A stretch of DNA of 64,000 nucleotides, from positions 1-64,000 of the forward strand of contig NZ_ANNV01000183.1 of the NCBI RefSeq assembly GCF_000346755.1. The letters are read 5' to 3'. Below are positions 18,137-25,898 of the stretch, piece by piece (position 1 is the stretch's first letter; each line of letters starts with the position of its first letter). The notes beneath the pieces are model-generated. The model saw nothing but the letters and a program-made list of their open reading frames with translations. It made no database searches and was not told the origin of the DNA. The DNA is from Pseudomonas sp. CBZ-4 (GTDB taxonomy: Bacteria; Pseudomonadota; Gammaproteobacteria; Pseudomonadales; Pseudomonadaceae). Both the position numbers and the translations under genes were made by a program.

Positions 18137-19132
18137 ATGTTCGAGGAAGAAAACGCGCAATGGGGGCTGGTGCACGCCCTGGTGCTGGACGGTAAAGGCG
18201 GTGCGCGTTCGATTGCCCGGACTGAGCTCGACGACTTGCAACTGCAGCCCCAAGAAAGCCTGTGGCTGCACTGGGATCGCAGCCATCCCCAGACGCAGAC
18301 CTGGCTGCGCAAATCCAGTGGCTTGAGCGAATTCGCCTGTGACCTGCTGCTGGAGGAGAACACCCGCCCGCGCCTGTTGCCGCTGCCGGACGCCGAGTTG
18401 CTGCTGTTCCTGCGCGGGGTCAACCTCAACCCGGGTGCCGAGCCGGAAGACATGGTCTCGGTGCGCATCTTCGCGGCAGCCAGTCGCGTGATTTCCCTGC
18501 GTTTGCGGCCATTGCGCGCCACCGATGAGCTGTTGGTGCAATTGGCGGATGGCAAAGGTCCTAAAACAGCGTCAGAACTTATCCTTTATATGGCGCAGTA
18601 CCTGACCAATAAAGTGCAGGACCTGGTCACGGACCTGTCCGAAATCGTCGATGCCGAGGAAGAAAAACTCGATACCGACGAACGGTATACCCCGGAACAC
18701 GGCAGCGTTTTGCAGATCCGTCGGCGAGCGGCCGGGCTCAAGCGATTCCTCGCGCCGCAACGGGATATTTTTGCCCAGCTGACGCGGATCAAATTGCCGT
18801 GGTTCTGCGACGACGATGCCGACTATTGGAACGAATTGAACAACAGCCTGACCCGCTACCTGGAAGAGCTTGAATTGACCCGGGAGCGCGTGGGGCTTGT
18901 GCTGGAAGCCGAAGACCGGCGCTTGAGCGTGCGGATGAATCGCACGATGTACCGTTTTGGCATCATCACCGGGGTCTTCCTGCCGATGAGCTTTCTGACC
19001 GGCTTGCTGGGGATCAATGTGGGCGGGATTCCGTTCTCCGCCAGCCCCTATGGGTTTGTGATTGCATGCTTGTTGATGGTGTCGGTGGCACTGGGACAAT
19101 GGTGGCTATTTCGACGATTGCGCTGGGTTTGA
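18137..19132 (+). CDS. cmaX: CmaX, CorA/ZntB-family metal ion transporter
   Basis: This is an inner-membrane divalent cation channel or transporter of the CorA superfamily, 331 residues. A long soluble N-terminal domain precedes two C-terminal membrane helices (FGIITGVFLPMSFLTGLLG and GFVIACLLMVSVALGQWWLF). The loop between them reads GIN where CorA has GMN, as in ZntB-type members, so zinc or another cation is possible. It is the first gene of the conserved cmaX-crfX-cmpX-sigX-oprF cell-envelope locus. The ATG at 18137 gives the family N-terminus MFEEENAQWG; a GTG two codons upstream is also open. Confidence 0.92.
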   Translation: MFEEENAQWGLVHALVLDGKGGARSIARTELDDLQLQPQESLWLHWDRSHPQTQTWLRKSSGLSEFACDLLLEENTRPRLLPLPDAELLLFLRGVNLNPGAEPEDMVSVRIFAAASRVISLRLRPLRATDELLVQLADGKGPKTASELILYMAQYLTNKVQDLVTDLSEIVDAEEEKLDTDERYTPEHGSVLQIRRRAAGLKRFLAPQRDIFAQLTRIKLPWFCDDDADYWNELNNSLTRYLEELELTRERVGLVLEAEDRRLSVRMNRTMYRFGIITGVFLPMSFLTGLLGINVGGIPFSASPYGFVIACLLMVSVALGQWWLFRRLRWV

Positions 19133-19218
19133 GCTGAATATGAGCTGAACGTAGGAAGGGTCCTATGTGACCCCAAGAATTTAACCCTCGTCTTTTAAAA
19201 CACTTGCGAGAGGTCTTT

Positions 19219-19464
19219 ATGCACGATCCGTTCGAACAGTCTTTGCGTGACATGCTCAATGCTTCGCCGTCCAACCGTGACGACGATGCCTGCCTGGGCC
19301 GCGTGTTGAAAACCGCCAACCGTCAGGTAGGGGCGGGTGATTTGTTCGGTCTGCTCGGGCGTTGGCTGCCGGCGCTGATGATGGCCCTGAACAACGGTTC
19401 GGCCCACGTATCACCGGTTTCCCGTCGTAAACCTCTTGCTCGCACTGCTGATAAGGCTGATTGA
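19219..19464 (+). CDS. crfX: CrfX, conserved small protein of the sigX locus
   Basis: An 81-residue protein of unknown function, conserved between cmaX and cmpX in Pseudomonas and part of the SigX-linked envelope-stress locus. The start is soluble and charged (MHDPFEQSLRDML), a moderately hydrophobic stretch follows (LFGLLGRWLPALMMAL), and the tail is basic. The ATG at 19219 is supported by GAGAGG six bases upstream. Its stop is two bases before the cmpX start, so the two are co-translated. Confidence 0.85.
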   Translation: MHDPFEQSLRDMLNASPSNRDDDACLGRVLKTANRQVGAGDLFGLLGRWLPALMMALNNGSAHVSPVSRRKPLARTADKAD

Positions 19465-19466
19465 AT

Positions 19467-20291
19467 ATGGAACTTGATCTCTGGACCCAGAGCCTGGTCA
19501 CCGCGATGACCGCATTGTGGACCAAGGTGGCGAACTTCATTCCCAACCTGTTTGGGGCTCTGGTCCTGGTATTGCTGGGTTTTGTCGTGGCCAAGCTGCT
19601 CGACACCCTGCTGTCCAAGCTGCTCGCCAAACTCGGCCTCGACCGCCTGATGGCAGGCACCGGCCTGACCAAGCTGCTGGGGCGTGCCGGGCTGCAAGTG
19701 CCGATCTCGACACTGATCGGTAAGATCGTCTACTGGTTCGTTTTGCTGATTTTTCTGGTTTCTGCGGCTCAATCCCTTGGCCTTGAGCGAGTTTCAGCTA
19801 CGCTCGACATGCTGGCGCTGTATTTGCCGAAGGTTTTCGGCGGCGCGCTGGTACTGCTGGTAGGCGTTTTACTGGCGCAACTGGCCAACGGCCTGGTGCG
19901 CGGTGCCGCTGAAGGCGTGGGGCTGGACTATGCCGCTGGCCTGGGGCGAATTGCCCAGGGCCTGGTGATCATCATCAGTATTTCGGTCGCGATCAGCCAG
20001 TTGGAGGTCAAGACTGACCTGCTCAACCATGTGATTGTCATCGTTTTGATTACCGTTGGTCTGGCCGTTGCGCTGGCCATGGGCTTGGGAAGCCGGGAAA
20101 TTGCCGGCCAGATTCTTGCGGGAATCTATGTGCGTGAGTTGTATCAGGTTGGGCAACAGGTGCGTGTAGGCGAGGTCGAAGGGCAAATCGAGGAGATCGG
20201 CACAGTCAAGACGACGGTGCTGACCGATGACGGCGACCTGGTGTCGCTGTCCAATCGGATCCTCCTTGAGCAGCAGGTCAGTAGCCGCTAA
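19467..20291 (+). CDS. cmpX: CmpX, small mechanosensitive-channel-like membrane protein
   Basis: An inner-membrane protein of 274 residues with conserved TM-helix segments of the MscS-related type: FIPNLFGALVLVLLGFVVAK, then three more hydrophobic spans and a short soluble tail (VRVGEVEGQIEEIGTVKTTV, then LSNRILLEQQV) like the beta domain of MscS. In P. aeruginosa loss of cmpX changes SigX activity, so it is thought to connect envelope tension with the sigma factor encoded next. ATG at 19467 is chosen over a TTG two codons upstream. Confidence 0.9.
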   Translation: MELDLWTQSLVTAMTALWTKVANFIPNLFGALVLVLLGFVVAKLLDTLLSKLLAKLGLDRLMAGTGLTKLLGRAGLQVPISTLIGKIVYWFVLLIFLVSAAQSLGLERVSATLDMLALYLPKVFGGALVLLVGVLLAQLANGLVRGAAEGVGLDYAAGLGRIAQGLVIIISISVAISQLEVKTDLLNHVIVIVLITVGLAVALAMGLGSREIAGQILAGIYVRELYQVGQQVRVGEVEGQIEEIGTVKTTVLTDDGDLVSLSNRILLEQQVSSR

Positions 20292-20378
20292 CCCGGCAAA
20301 CCCTGCTAATGTACGCCGCCGCAAACCCGGCTGACCGGGCTGTAGCGGACATTGACCTGACTGTCGGCACGACTTGTT

Positions 20379-20969
20379 TTGAATAAAGCCCAAACGCTGT
20401 CCACGCGCTATGACCCCCGTGAGCTCTCTGATGAGGAGTTGGTCGCGCGCTCGCACACGGAGCTGTTTCACGTAACTCGCGCGTACGAAGAATTGATGCG
20501 CAGATATCAAGGCACTCTGTTCAACGTTTGTTCAAGGTATTTAGGGAACGATAGAGATGCGGATGATGTCTGTCAGGAAGTGATGCTCAAGGTGCTGTAT
20601 GGCTTGAAGAACTTCGAGGGCAAATCGAAGTTCAAGACATGGCTATATAGCATCACGTACAACGAGTGCATCACGCAGTATCGCAAGGAACGGCGAAAGC
20701 GTCGCTTGATGGACGCCTTGAGTCTGGACCCCCTTGAGGAGGCGTCTGAAGAAAAGACGCCGGCACCCGAGGACAAGGCTGGACTCGATCGCTGGTTGGT
20801 GTATGTGAACCCGATTGACCGCGAAATTCTGGTGCTACGATTTGTCGCAGAACTGGAATTTCAGGAAATCGCTGACATCATGCACATGGGTTTGAGTGCT
20901 ACAAAAATGCGTTACAAACGTGCTCTAGATAAATTACGTGAGAAATTTGCGGGCGAGACTGAAACTTAG
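20379..20969 (+). CDS. sigX: ECF sigma factor SigX
   Basis: An extracytoplasmic-function RNA polymerase sigma factor that drives oprF and lipid/envelope genes in Pseudomonas. The 196 residues contain region 2 (NVCSRYLGNDRDADDVCQEV, WLYSITYNECITQYRKERR) and region 4 (LVLRFVAELEFQEIADIM, GLSATKMRYKRALDKLRE). The family N-terminus begins at a TTG (20379) with no strong ribosome site, which suggests weak translation. No anti-sigma gene follows; CmpX and other envelope signals are thought to substitute. oprF starts 107 bases downstream. Confidence 0.95.
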   Translation: MNKAQTLSTRYDPRELSDEELVARSHTELFHVTRAYEELMRRYQGTLFNVCSRYLGNDRDADDVCQEVMLKVLYGLKNFEGKSKFKTWLYSITYNECITQYRKERRKRRLMDALSLDPLEEASEEKTPAPEDKAGLDRWLVYVNPIDREILVLRFVAELEFQEIADIMHMGLSATKMRYKRALDKLREKFAGETET

Positions 20970-21076
20970 TGCGTGGCAAATATCTCTTACGTGTAGGCAA
21001 GTTCTGTTAGACTTGTCGCCGAGTTGTCCCCCGGTTTGTGGGACTGCTTTACAATCACCAGATGGGGATTTAACGG

Positions 21077-22057
21077 ATGAAACTGAAAAACACCTTGGGC
21101 TTGGCCATTGGTTCTCTTATTGCCGCTACTTCTTTCGGCGTTCTGGCACAAGGCCAAGGCGCAGTTGAAGGCGAGCTGTTCTACAAGAAGCAGTACAACG
21201 ATAGCGTCAAGCACATCGAAGACGGCTTCAACCCTGGCGCTCGCATTGGTTACTTCCTGACCGACGACCTGTCCTTGAACCTGTCGTACGACAAGACTAA
21301 CCACACCCGTTCGAACGACGGCACTGGCAACCAGAAGATCAAAGGTGACACTGGCAGCCTGACTGCTCAGTACCACTTCGGTCAGGCTGGCGTTGACAGC
21401 CTGCGTCCATACGTTGAAGGCGGTTTCGGCCACCAGAGCCGTGGCAACGTCAAAGCTGACGGCCACAGCGGTCGCGATCAATCGACCCTGGCTATCGCTG
21501 GCGCCGGTGTGAAGTACTACTTCACCAACAACCTGTACGCTCGTGCCGGTGTTGAATCTGACTACAACCTGGACAACGGCAAGTGGGATTACTCCGCACT
21601 GGTCGGCCTGGGCGTAAACTTCGGCGGCAACGCTGGCGCAGTAGCTCCAGCTCCTACCCCAGCACCAGCTCCAGAGCCAACTCCAGAGCCAGAAGCTCCG
21701 GTTGCTCAGGTTGTTCGTGTTGAGCTGGACGTTAAGTTCGACTTCGACAAATCCGTTGTTAAGCCTAACAGCTACAGCGACGTGAAAAACCTGGCCGACT
21801 TCATGGCTCAGTACCCAGACACTCGCGTAGAAGTGGCTGGTCACACTGACTCCGTAGGTCCAGACGCTTACAACCAGAAGCTGTCCCAGCGTCGTGCTGA
21901 CGCTGTTAAGCAAGTCCTGGTTAAAGACGGCGTTGCTCCTAGCCGTATCACTTCCGTAGGTTACGGCGAATCCCGCCCAGTTGCTGATAACGCAACTGAA
22001 GCTGGTCGTGCTGTTAACCGTCGCGTAGAAGCAGCGGTTGAAACTCAAGCTAAGTAA
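21077..22057 (+). CDS. oprF: Major outer-membrane porin OprF
   Basis: OprF is the abundant OmpA-like porin linking outer membrane and peptidoglycan. A Sec signal peptide (MKLKNTLGLAIGSLIAATSF, cleavage after VLA near residue 24) leads into an eight-stranded barrel to about residue 180. A Pro/Ala/Glu hinge (PAPTPAPAPEPTPEPEAP) and an OmpA peptidoglycan-binding domain follow (HTDSVGPDAYNQKLSQRRAD). No cysteine occurs in the 326 residues, unlike P. aeruginosa OprF with four. Codon use is less C/G-ending than in neighbours (many GCT, GTT), as expected for a highly expressed gene. Confidence 0.98.
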   Translation: MKLKNTLGLAIGSLIAATSFGVLAQGQGAVEGELFYKKQYNDSVKHIEDGFNPGARIGYFLTDDLSLNLSYDKTNHTRSNDGTGNQKIKGDTGSLTAQYHFGQAGVDSLRPYVEGGFGHQSRGNVKADGHSGRDQSTLAIAGAGVKYYFTNNLYARAGVESDYNLDNGKWDYSALVGLGVNFGGNAGAVAPAPTPAPAPEPTPEPEAPVAQVVRVELDVKFDFDKSVVKPNSYSDVKNLADFMAQYPDTRVEVAGHTDSVGPDAYNQKLSQRRADAVKQVLVKDGVAPSRITSVGYGESRPVADNATEAGRAVNRRVEAAVETQAK

Positions 22058-22072
22058 TTAGCTGAGTGGTAG

Positions 22073-22104
22073 AAAAAAGCCCGGCTTAGGCCGGGCTTTT
22101 TTTT
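22073..22104. terminator. Bidirectional terminator between oprF and cobA
   Basis: AGCCCGGC and GCCGGGCT pair around a four-base loop, flanked by a run of A on the left and eight T on the right. It serves oprF on the plus strand and the cobA end of the nir operon on the minus strand. Confidence 0.92.
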
Positions 22105-22118
22105 GCCTGCAATTTGCC

Positions 22119-22862
22119 TCAGGCGCTGGCCGCTGCCGCCACATAGGCCGCTTGCCCGCTGGCCGCAACCTGGCCAATCACCAGGATGGCCGGGCTTTTC
22201 AAGGCAAAGTCTTGGGCGTCTTCGTGCATCCGCGACAGCGTGCTGCGGCACTCGCGCTGCTGGGGCAACGAGGCGTTTTCAATCATCGCCACCGGCATAT
22301 CCTCGGCCATGCCGCCCTCCAGCAATTGCTGGCGAATCTCCTCCAGCTTCGCCACGCCCATATACACCACCAACGTCGTCCCGCCCTCGGCCAGCGCCCG
22401 CCAATTGAGGCTGCTGTCGTCCTGGGTATGCGCCGTCACCAGCGTCACGCCCCGGCTGACACCGCGCAACGTGAGTGGCACCGCGCAATTCGTCGCCCCC
22501 GCCAGGCCGGCGGTGATGCCGTTGACCAACTCCACCTCGACCCCACGCTCACGCAACCACATCGCCTCTTCGCCACCCCGGCCGAAAATGCACGGGTCGC
22601 CGCCCTTGAGCCGCACCACGCACTTGCCCTGGCGCGCATAACGCAGCATCAGGCGGTGGATAAAATCCTGCGGCGTCGAGCGACAACCGCCACGTTTTCC
22701 CACAGTAATCACCCGTGCACCGGCACAGTGTTCCAGCACCATCGGGTTGACCAGATCATCAATCAGCACCACATCGGCTTCATTCATCGCCCTTACCGCC
22801 TTGAGGGTCAGCAACTCGGGGTCGCCGGGCCCTGCGCCCACCAGCCAGACTTTTGCGCTCAT
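22119..22862 (-). CDS. cobA: Uroporphyrinogen-III C-methyltransferase
   Basis: It adds two methyl groups from S-adenosylmethionine to uroporphyrinogen III, giving precorrin-2 for siroheme, the prosthetic group of the NirB nitrite reductase encoded upstream in the same operon. The 247 residues show the SUMT signatures VGAGPGDPELLTLKA, VVRLKGGDPCIFGRGGEE and ITAGLAGATNCAVPLT. ATG at 22862 is used because it begins the conserved N-terminus; it lies ten bases after the nasC stop. It is the last gene of nirB-nirD-nasC-cobA. Confidence 0.95.
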   Translation of the reverse strand: MSAKVWLVGAGPGDPELLTLKAVRAMNEADVVLIDDLVNPMVLEHCAGARVITVGKRGGCRSTPQDFIHRLMLRYARQGKCVVRLKGGDPCIFGRGGEEAMWLRERGVEVELVNGITAGLAGATNCAVPLTLRGVSRGVTLVTAHTQDDSSLNWRALAEGGTTLVVYMGVAKLEEIRQQLLEGGMAEDMPVAMIENASLPQQRECRSTLSRMHEDAQDFALKSPAILVIGQVAASGQAAYVAAAASA

Positions 22863-22872
22863 GTTCTCTCCC

Positions 22873-25581
22873 TCACACACTGATTGCGATTGGCTGCGGA
22901 TGGCTGGCCAACAGACGTTTGATTTCCGGTACACAGGAGCCGCATTGCGTGCCGCAACCCAGCTCCCGCTTGAGCCCGTCCAGGTCCAGGCCACGGGTTA
23001 TGCCCGCGCACACGGCGTTCTCGCTGACGTTCTTGCAGTTACACACCACCTTGCTGCTGGCCGCCGCCCCCCCCGGCGGTGCACTGAGTGGCGCCAACAG
23101 CCAGCGCCGCAGTTGATCGTCGGTACGCCCCTCCAGCCACAGGCTTTGCAGCCAGTGGCGCGCCAGGGTTTCCCCGGCCAGGCGCAACGCGGTGATGCGG
23201 CCTTTTTCGATTTTCACGCGCTTGCCAATGGAACGGCGCGGGTCGTCATAGGCCATCACCGGGCCGTCATTGAGCCCGAGCAATTGGTCGATACGCGTCA
23301 GCAGTTGCAGGTCGGGCGCTTCGCTGTGCGCCGCACGCAACAGCAGGGCCGGGCGCTCGCGTCCGGCCAGGCTCAGGCTGACGTAGGCAAACGCCTCGCA
23401 TAGCGGGCGCAACGCGGCAAAGTGTTGCTGCACATCGCCTTCGATCAAGGCGAACAACTGCCACGGCAGGTTCACCGCCTCCAGGCGCACACCGCTGTGC
23501 TTGAGTTCCGGCTGTTTCGACAGCGGGTCGAACGCCGGTTGGGTGAGGGCATTCACGCCGCCCTTGAGAAAACGATCCCCCCAATGCATCGGCAGGAATG
23601 CCTGGCCAGGGCGCACGCTGTCGTCAGCGCTGACCGCCACGATCACTTGGCCGCGACGGCTTTTCAGGTTGACCAGATCACCGTCTTTCACGCGATGGCG
23701 GCGCATTTCGTCTGGGTGCAGGCTCAACAATGCCTCGCTGACGTGTCCGAACAGCTGCGCGGCGGTGCCGGTGCGGCTCATGCCATGCCACTGGTCACGC
23801 AGGCGGCCGGTGATCAGGGTCAGGGGGAAGCGTGCATCACGCTGTTCCTTGGCCGCGCGGTAAGGGTCGGCGACGAACTGTGCACGCCCACTGGCGGTAG
23901 GAAAGTGGCCATCGGTGTACAAGCGTGGCGTGCCAGCCTGTGCACCTGTAGGAAACGGCCATTGCTGTGGGCCGATCTTGTCGAGCAAGGCGTGGCTGAT
24001 GCCCGACAGGTCGAGATCGCGTCCGTGGGTCAGCCGTTTGTACTCCTCAAAAATCTGCGCTGGCTGCGCGAAGGCAAACAGGCTGTCCCGCCCCGGGCGT
24101 AAACGACGCTCCAGACGCTGTGCGAAATCCACGGTAATTGCCCAGTCCGGCCGCGCTTCCCCTGGTGGGGCGATGGCGCGGCGCACGTGGGAAATACGCC
24201 GTTCGGAGTTGGTCACTGTGCCTTCTTTCTCCCCCCAACTGGCGGCGGGCAGTAACAGGTCGGCATAGGCTGCGGTTTCAGTGGTGTGAAAGGCTTCCTG
24301 CAACACCACAAAAGGGCAGGTTGCCAAGGCCGCGCGCACGGCGTTCTGGTCCGGCAGCGATTGGGCCGGGTTGGTGCAGGCAATCCACACGGCCTTGATC
24401 TTGCCCGCCTGCATCTGCTCGAACAGCTCGACCGCGCTCAGCCCAACGGCGGCGGGCAGCGACGCCACGCCCCAATACGCCGCGACCTCTGCGCGATGTT
24501 CAGGGTTCGCCGCCTCCCGATGCCCCGGCAGCAGGTTCGACAAGCTGCCCGTTTCGCGCCCACCCATGGCATTCGGCTGGCCCGTCAGGGAAAACGGGCC
24601 ACAACCCGGCCGTCCAATAGTCCCGGTGGCCAGGTGCAGATTGATCAGCGCGCTGTTTTTTGCGCTGCCGGCGGTGGACTGGTTAAGCCCCATGCACCAC
24701 AGCGACAGGAAACTGCTGGAGGTGCCCACCCACTCTGCGCACAAGCGCAGTTGCTCGACGCTGATCCCGCACAGCTGCGTGACCATCTGCGGCGTGTAGT
24801 CATGGACCAGGCGTTTCAGCTCGGCCAAACCCTCGGTATGGGCCTGGATAAACGTGCGGTCAATCCAGTCTTCCCACAGCAATAGATGCAAAATCCCATG
24901 GAACAACGCCACATCGGTGCCGGGCAAAATCGCCAGGTGCAGGTCAGCCAGATCGCAGGTGTCTGTGCGCCGTGGGTCGATCACCAGCACTTTCATCTGC
25001 GGGCGGCGTGCCTTGGCTTCTTCCAGGCGTCGGAACAGTACCGGATGGGCGTAGGCCATATTGCTGCCGACGATCATCACGCAGTCACTGCTTTCCAGGT
25101 CTTCATAGCTGCATGGCGGCGCATCGGCCCCCAGGCTGCGTTTGTAGCCGACCACTGCCGAGGACATGCACAGCCGTGAGTTGCTGTCGATATTGTTGGT
25201 GCCCACCAAGGCCCGGGCGAGCTTGTTGAAGCTGTAGTAGTCCTCGGTCAGCAGTTGCCCGGAGATGTAGAAGGCCACGCTGTCCGGCCCGTGTTCGGCG
25301 ATGGTCTCGGCGAACACGTTTGCCGCGTGATCCAGGGCCGTGTCCCAGTCGGTGCGCGCCCGGGCCATGCCTTTGCCCAGGCGCAGTTCTGGGTACAAGG
25401 CGCGGGCGGACAGGTCGCCGGTCAGGTGCAGGCTGGAACCCTTGCTGCACAATTTGCCGAAATTGGCCGGGTGGCTCGGGTCGCCCTTTACCCCGAGGAT
25501 CTGCGCACCGTCATGTTCGATCAGCACGCCGCAACCCACGCCGCAATAGCAGCAGGTGGACGCGGTGGTCTGGCGGTTCAT
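22873..25581 (-). CDS. nasC: Assimilatory nitrate reductase catalytic subunit
   Basis: This is the cytoplasmic molybdoenzyme that reduces nitrate to nitrite for nitrogen assimilation. In 902 residues it has the N-terminal 4Fe-4S motif CCYCGVGCGV, the bis-MGD molybdopterin oxidoreductase body (CMGLNQSTAGSAKN, TGQPNAMGGRETG), and the dinucleotide-binding domain (TGRLRDQWHGMSRTG). A C-terminal BFD-like 2Fe-2S domain with CNCKNVSE and CGTQCGSC follows and probably takes electrons from the redox partner. Its ATG overlaps the nirD stop by one base (TGATG), giving coupled translation. Confidence 0.95.
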   Translation of the reverse strand: MNRQTTASTCCYCGVGCGVLIEHDGAQILGVKGDPSHPANFGKLCSKGSSLHLTGDLSARALYPELRLGKGMARARTDWDTALDHAANVFAETIAEHGPDSVAFYISGQLLTEDYYSFNKLARALVGTNNIDSNSRLCMSSAVVGYKRSLGADAPPCSYEDLESSDCVMIVGSNMAYAHPVLFRRLEEAKARRPQMKVLVIDPRRTDTCDLADLHLAILPGTDVALFHGILHLLLWEDWIDRTFIQAHTEGLAELKRLVHDYTPQMVTQLCGISVEQLRLCAEWVGTSSSFLSLWCMGLNQSTAGSAKNSALINLHLATGTIGRPGCGPFSLTGQPNAMGGRETGSLSNLLPGHREAANPEHRAEVAAYWGVASLPAAVGLSAVELFEQMQAGKIKAVWIACTNPAQSLPDQNAVRAALATCPFVVLQEAFHTTETAAYADLLLPAASWGEKEGTVTNSERRISHVRRAIAPPGEARPDWAITVDFAQRLERRLRPGRDSLFAFAQPAQIFEEYKRLTHGRDLDLSGISHALLDKIGPQQWPFPTGAQAGTPRLYTDGHFPTASGRAQFVADPYRAAKEQRDARFPLTLITGRLRDQWHGMSRTGTAAQLFGHVSEALLSLHPDEMRRHRVKDGDLVNLKSRRGQVIVAVSADDSVRPGQAFLPMHWGDRFLKGGVNALTQPAFDPLSKQPELKHSGVRLEAVNLPWQLFALIEGDVQQHFAALRPLCEAFAYVSLSLAGRERPALLLRAAHSEAPDLQLLTRIDQLLGLNDGPVMAYDDPRRSIGKRVKIEKGRITALRLAGETLARHWLQSLWLEGRTDDQLRRWLLAPLSAPPGGAAASSKVVCNCKNVSENAVCAGITRGLDLDGLKRELGCGTQCGSCVPEIKRLLASHPQPIAISV

Positions 25582-25898
25582 CACACGGCGTCCCGCAGGG
25601 CCAGCAGCACCCGGCCGTTTTCCACGCGGGCCGGGTGATGGTGGGCGCAACCGATGTCCGGCGCCTGGGCTTCGCCGGACGCCAGGTCGATCTGCCAGTT
25701 GTGCAGCGGGCAGGCCACGCGCTTGCCGTAGATCAAGCCTTGGGACAACGGGCCGCCCTTGTGTGGGCAGCGGTCGTCGAGGGCGAATACTTCATCGTCA
25801 CTGGTACGAAAAATCGCGATATCGCCCTTGGGCCCCTGGATGATGCGCGAGCCCAATACGTTGATCTCGTCGAGGGCGCAGATATTCAGCCAGTTCAT
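25581..25898 (-). CDS. nirD: Nitrite reductase small subunit NirD
   Basis: The 105-residue Rieske-fold partner of the NADH-dependent nitrite reductase. It keeps both ligand pairs of a 2Fe-2S Rieske centre, CPHKGG and CPLHNWQ, which enteric NirD lacks, so it may carry a real cluster. Start ATG at 25898 overlaps the nirB stop (ATGA). The longer open frame upstream is only the nirB end read in another frame. Confidence 0.94.
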   Translation of the reverse strand: MNWLNICALDEINVLGSRIIQGPKGDIAIFRTSDDEVFALDDRCPHKGGPLSQGLIYGKRVACPLHNWQIDLASGEAQAPDIGCAHHHPARVENGRVLLALRDAV

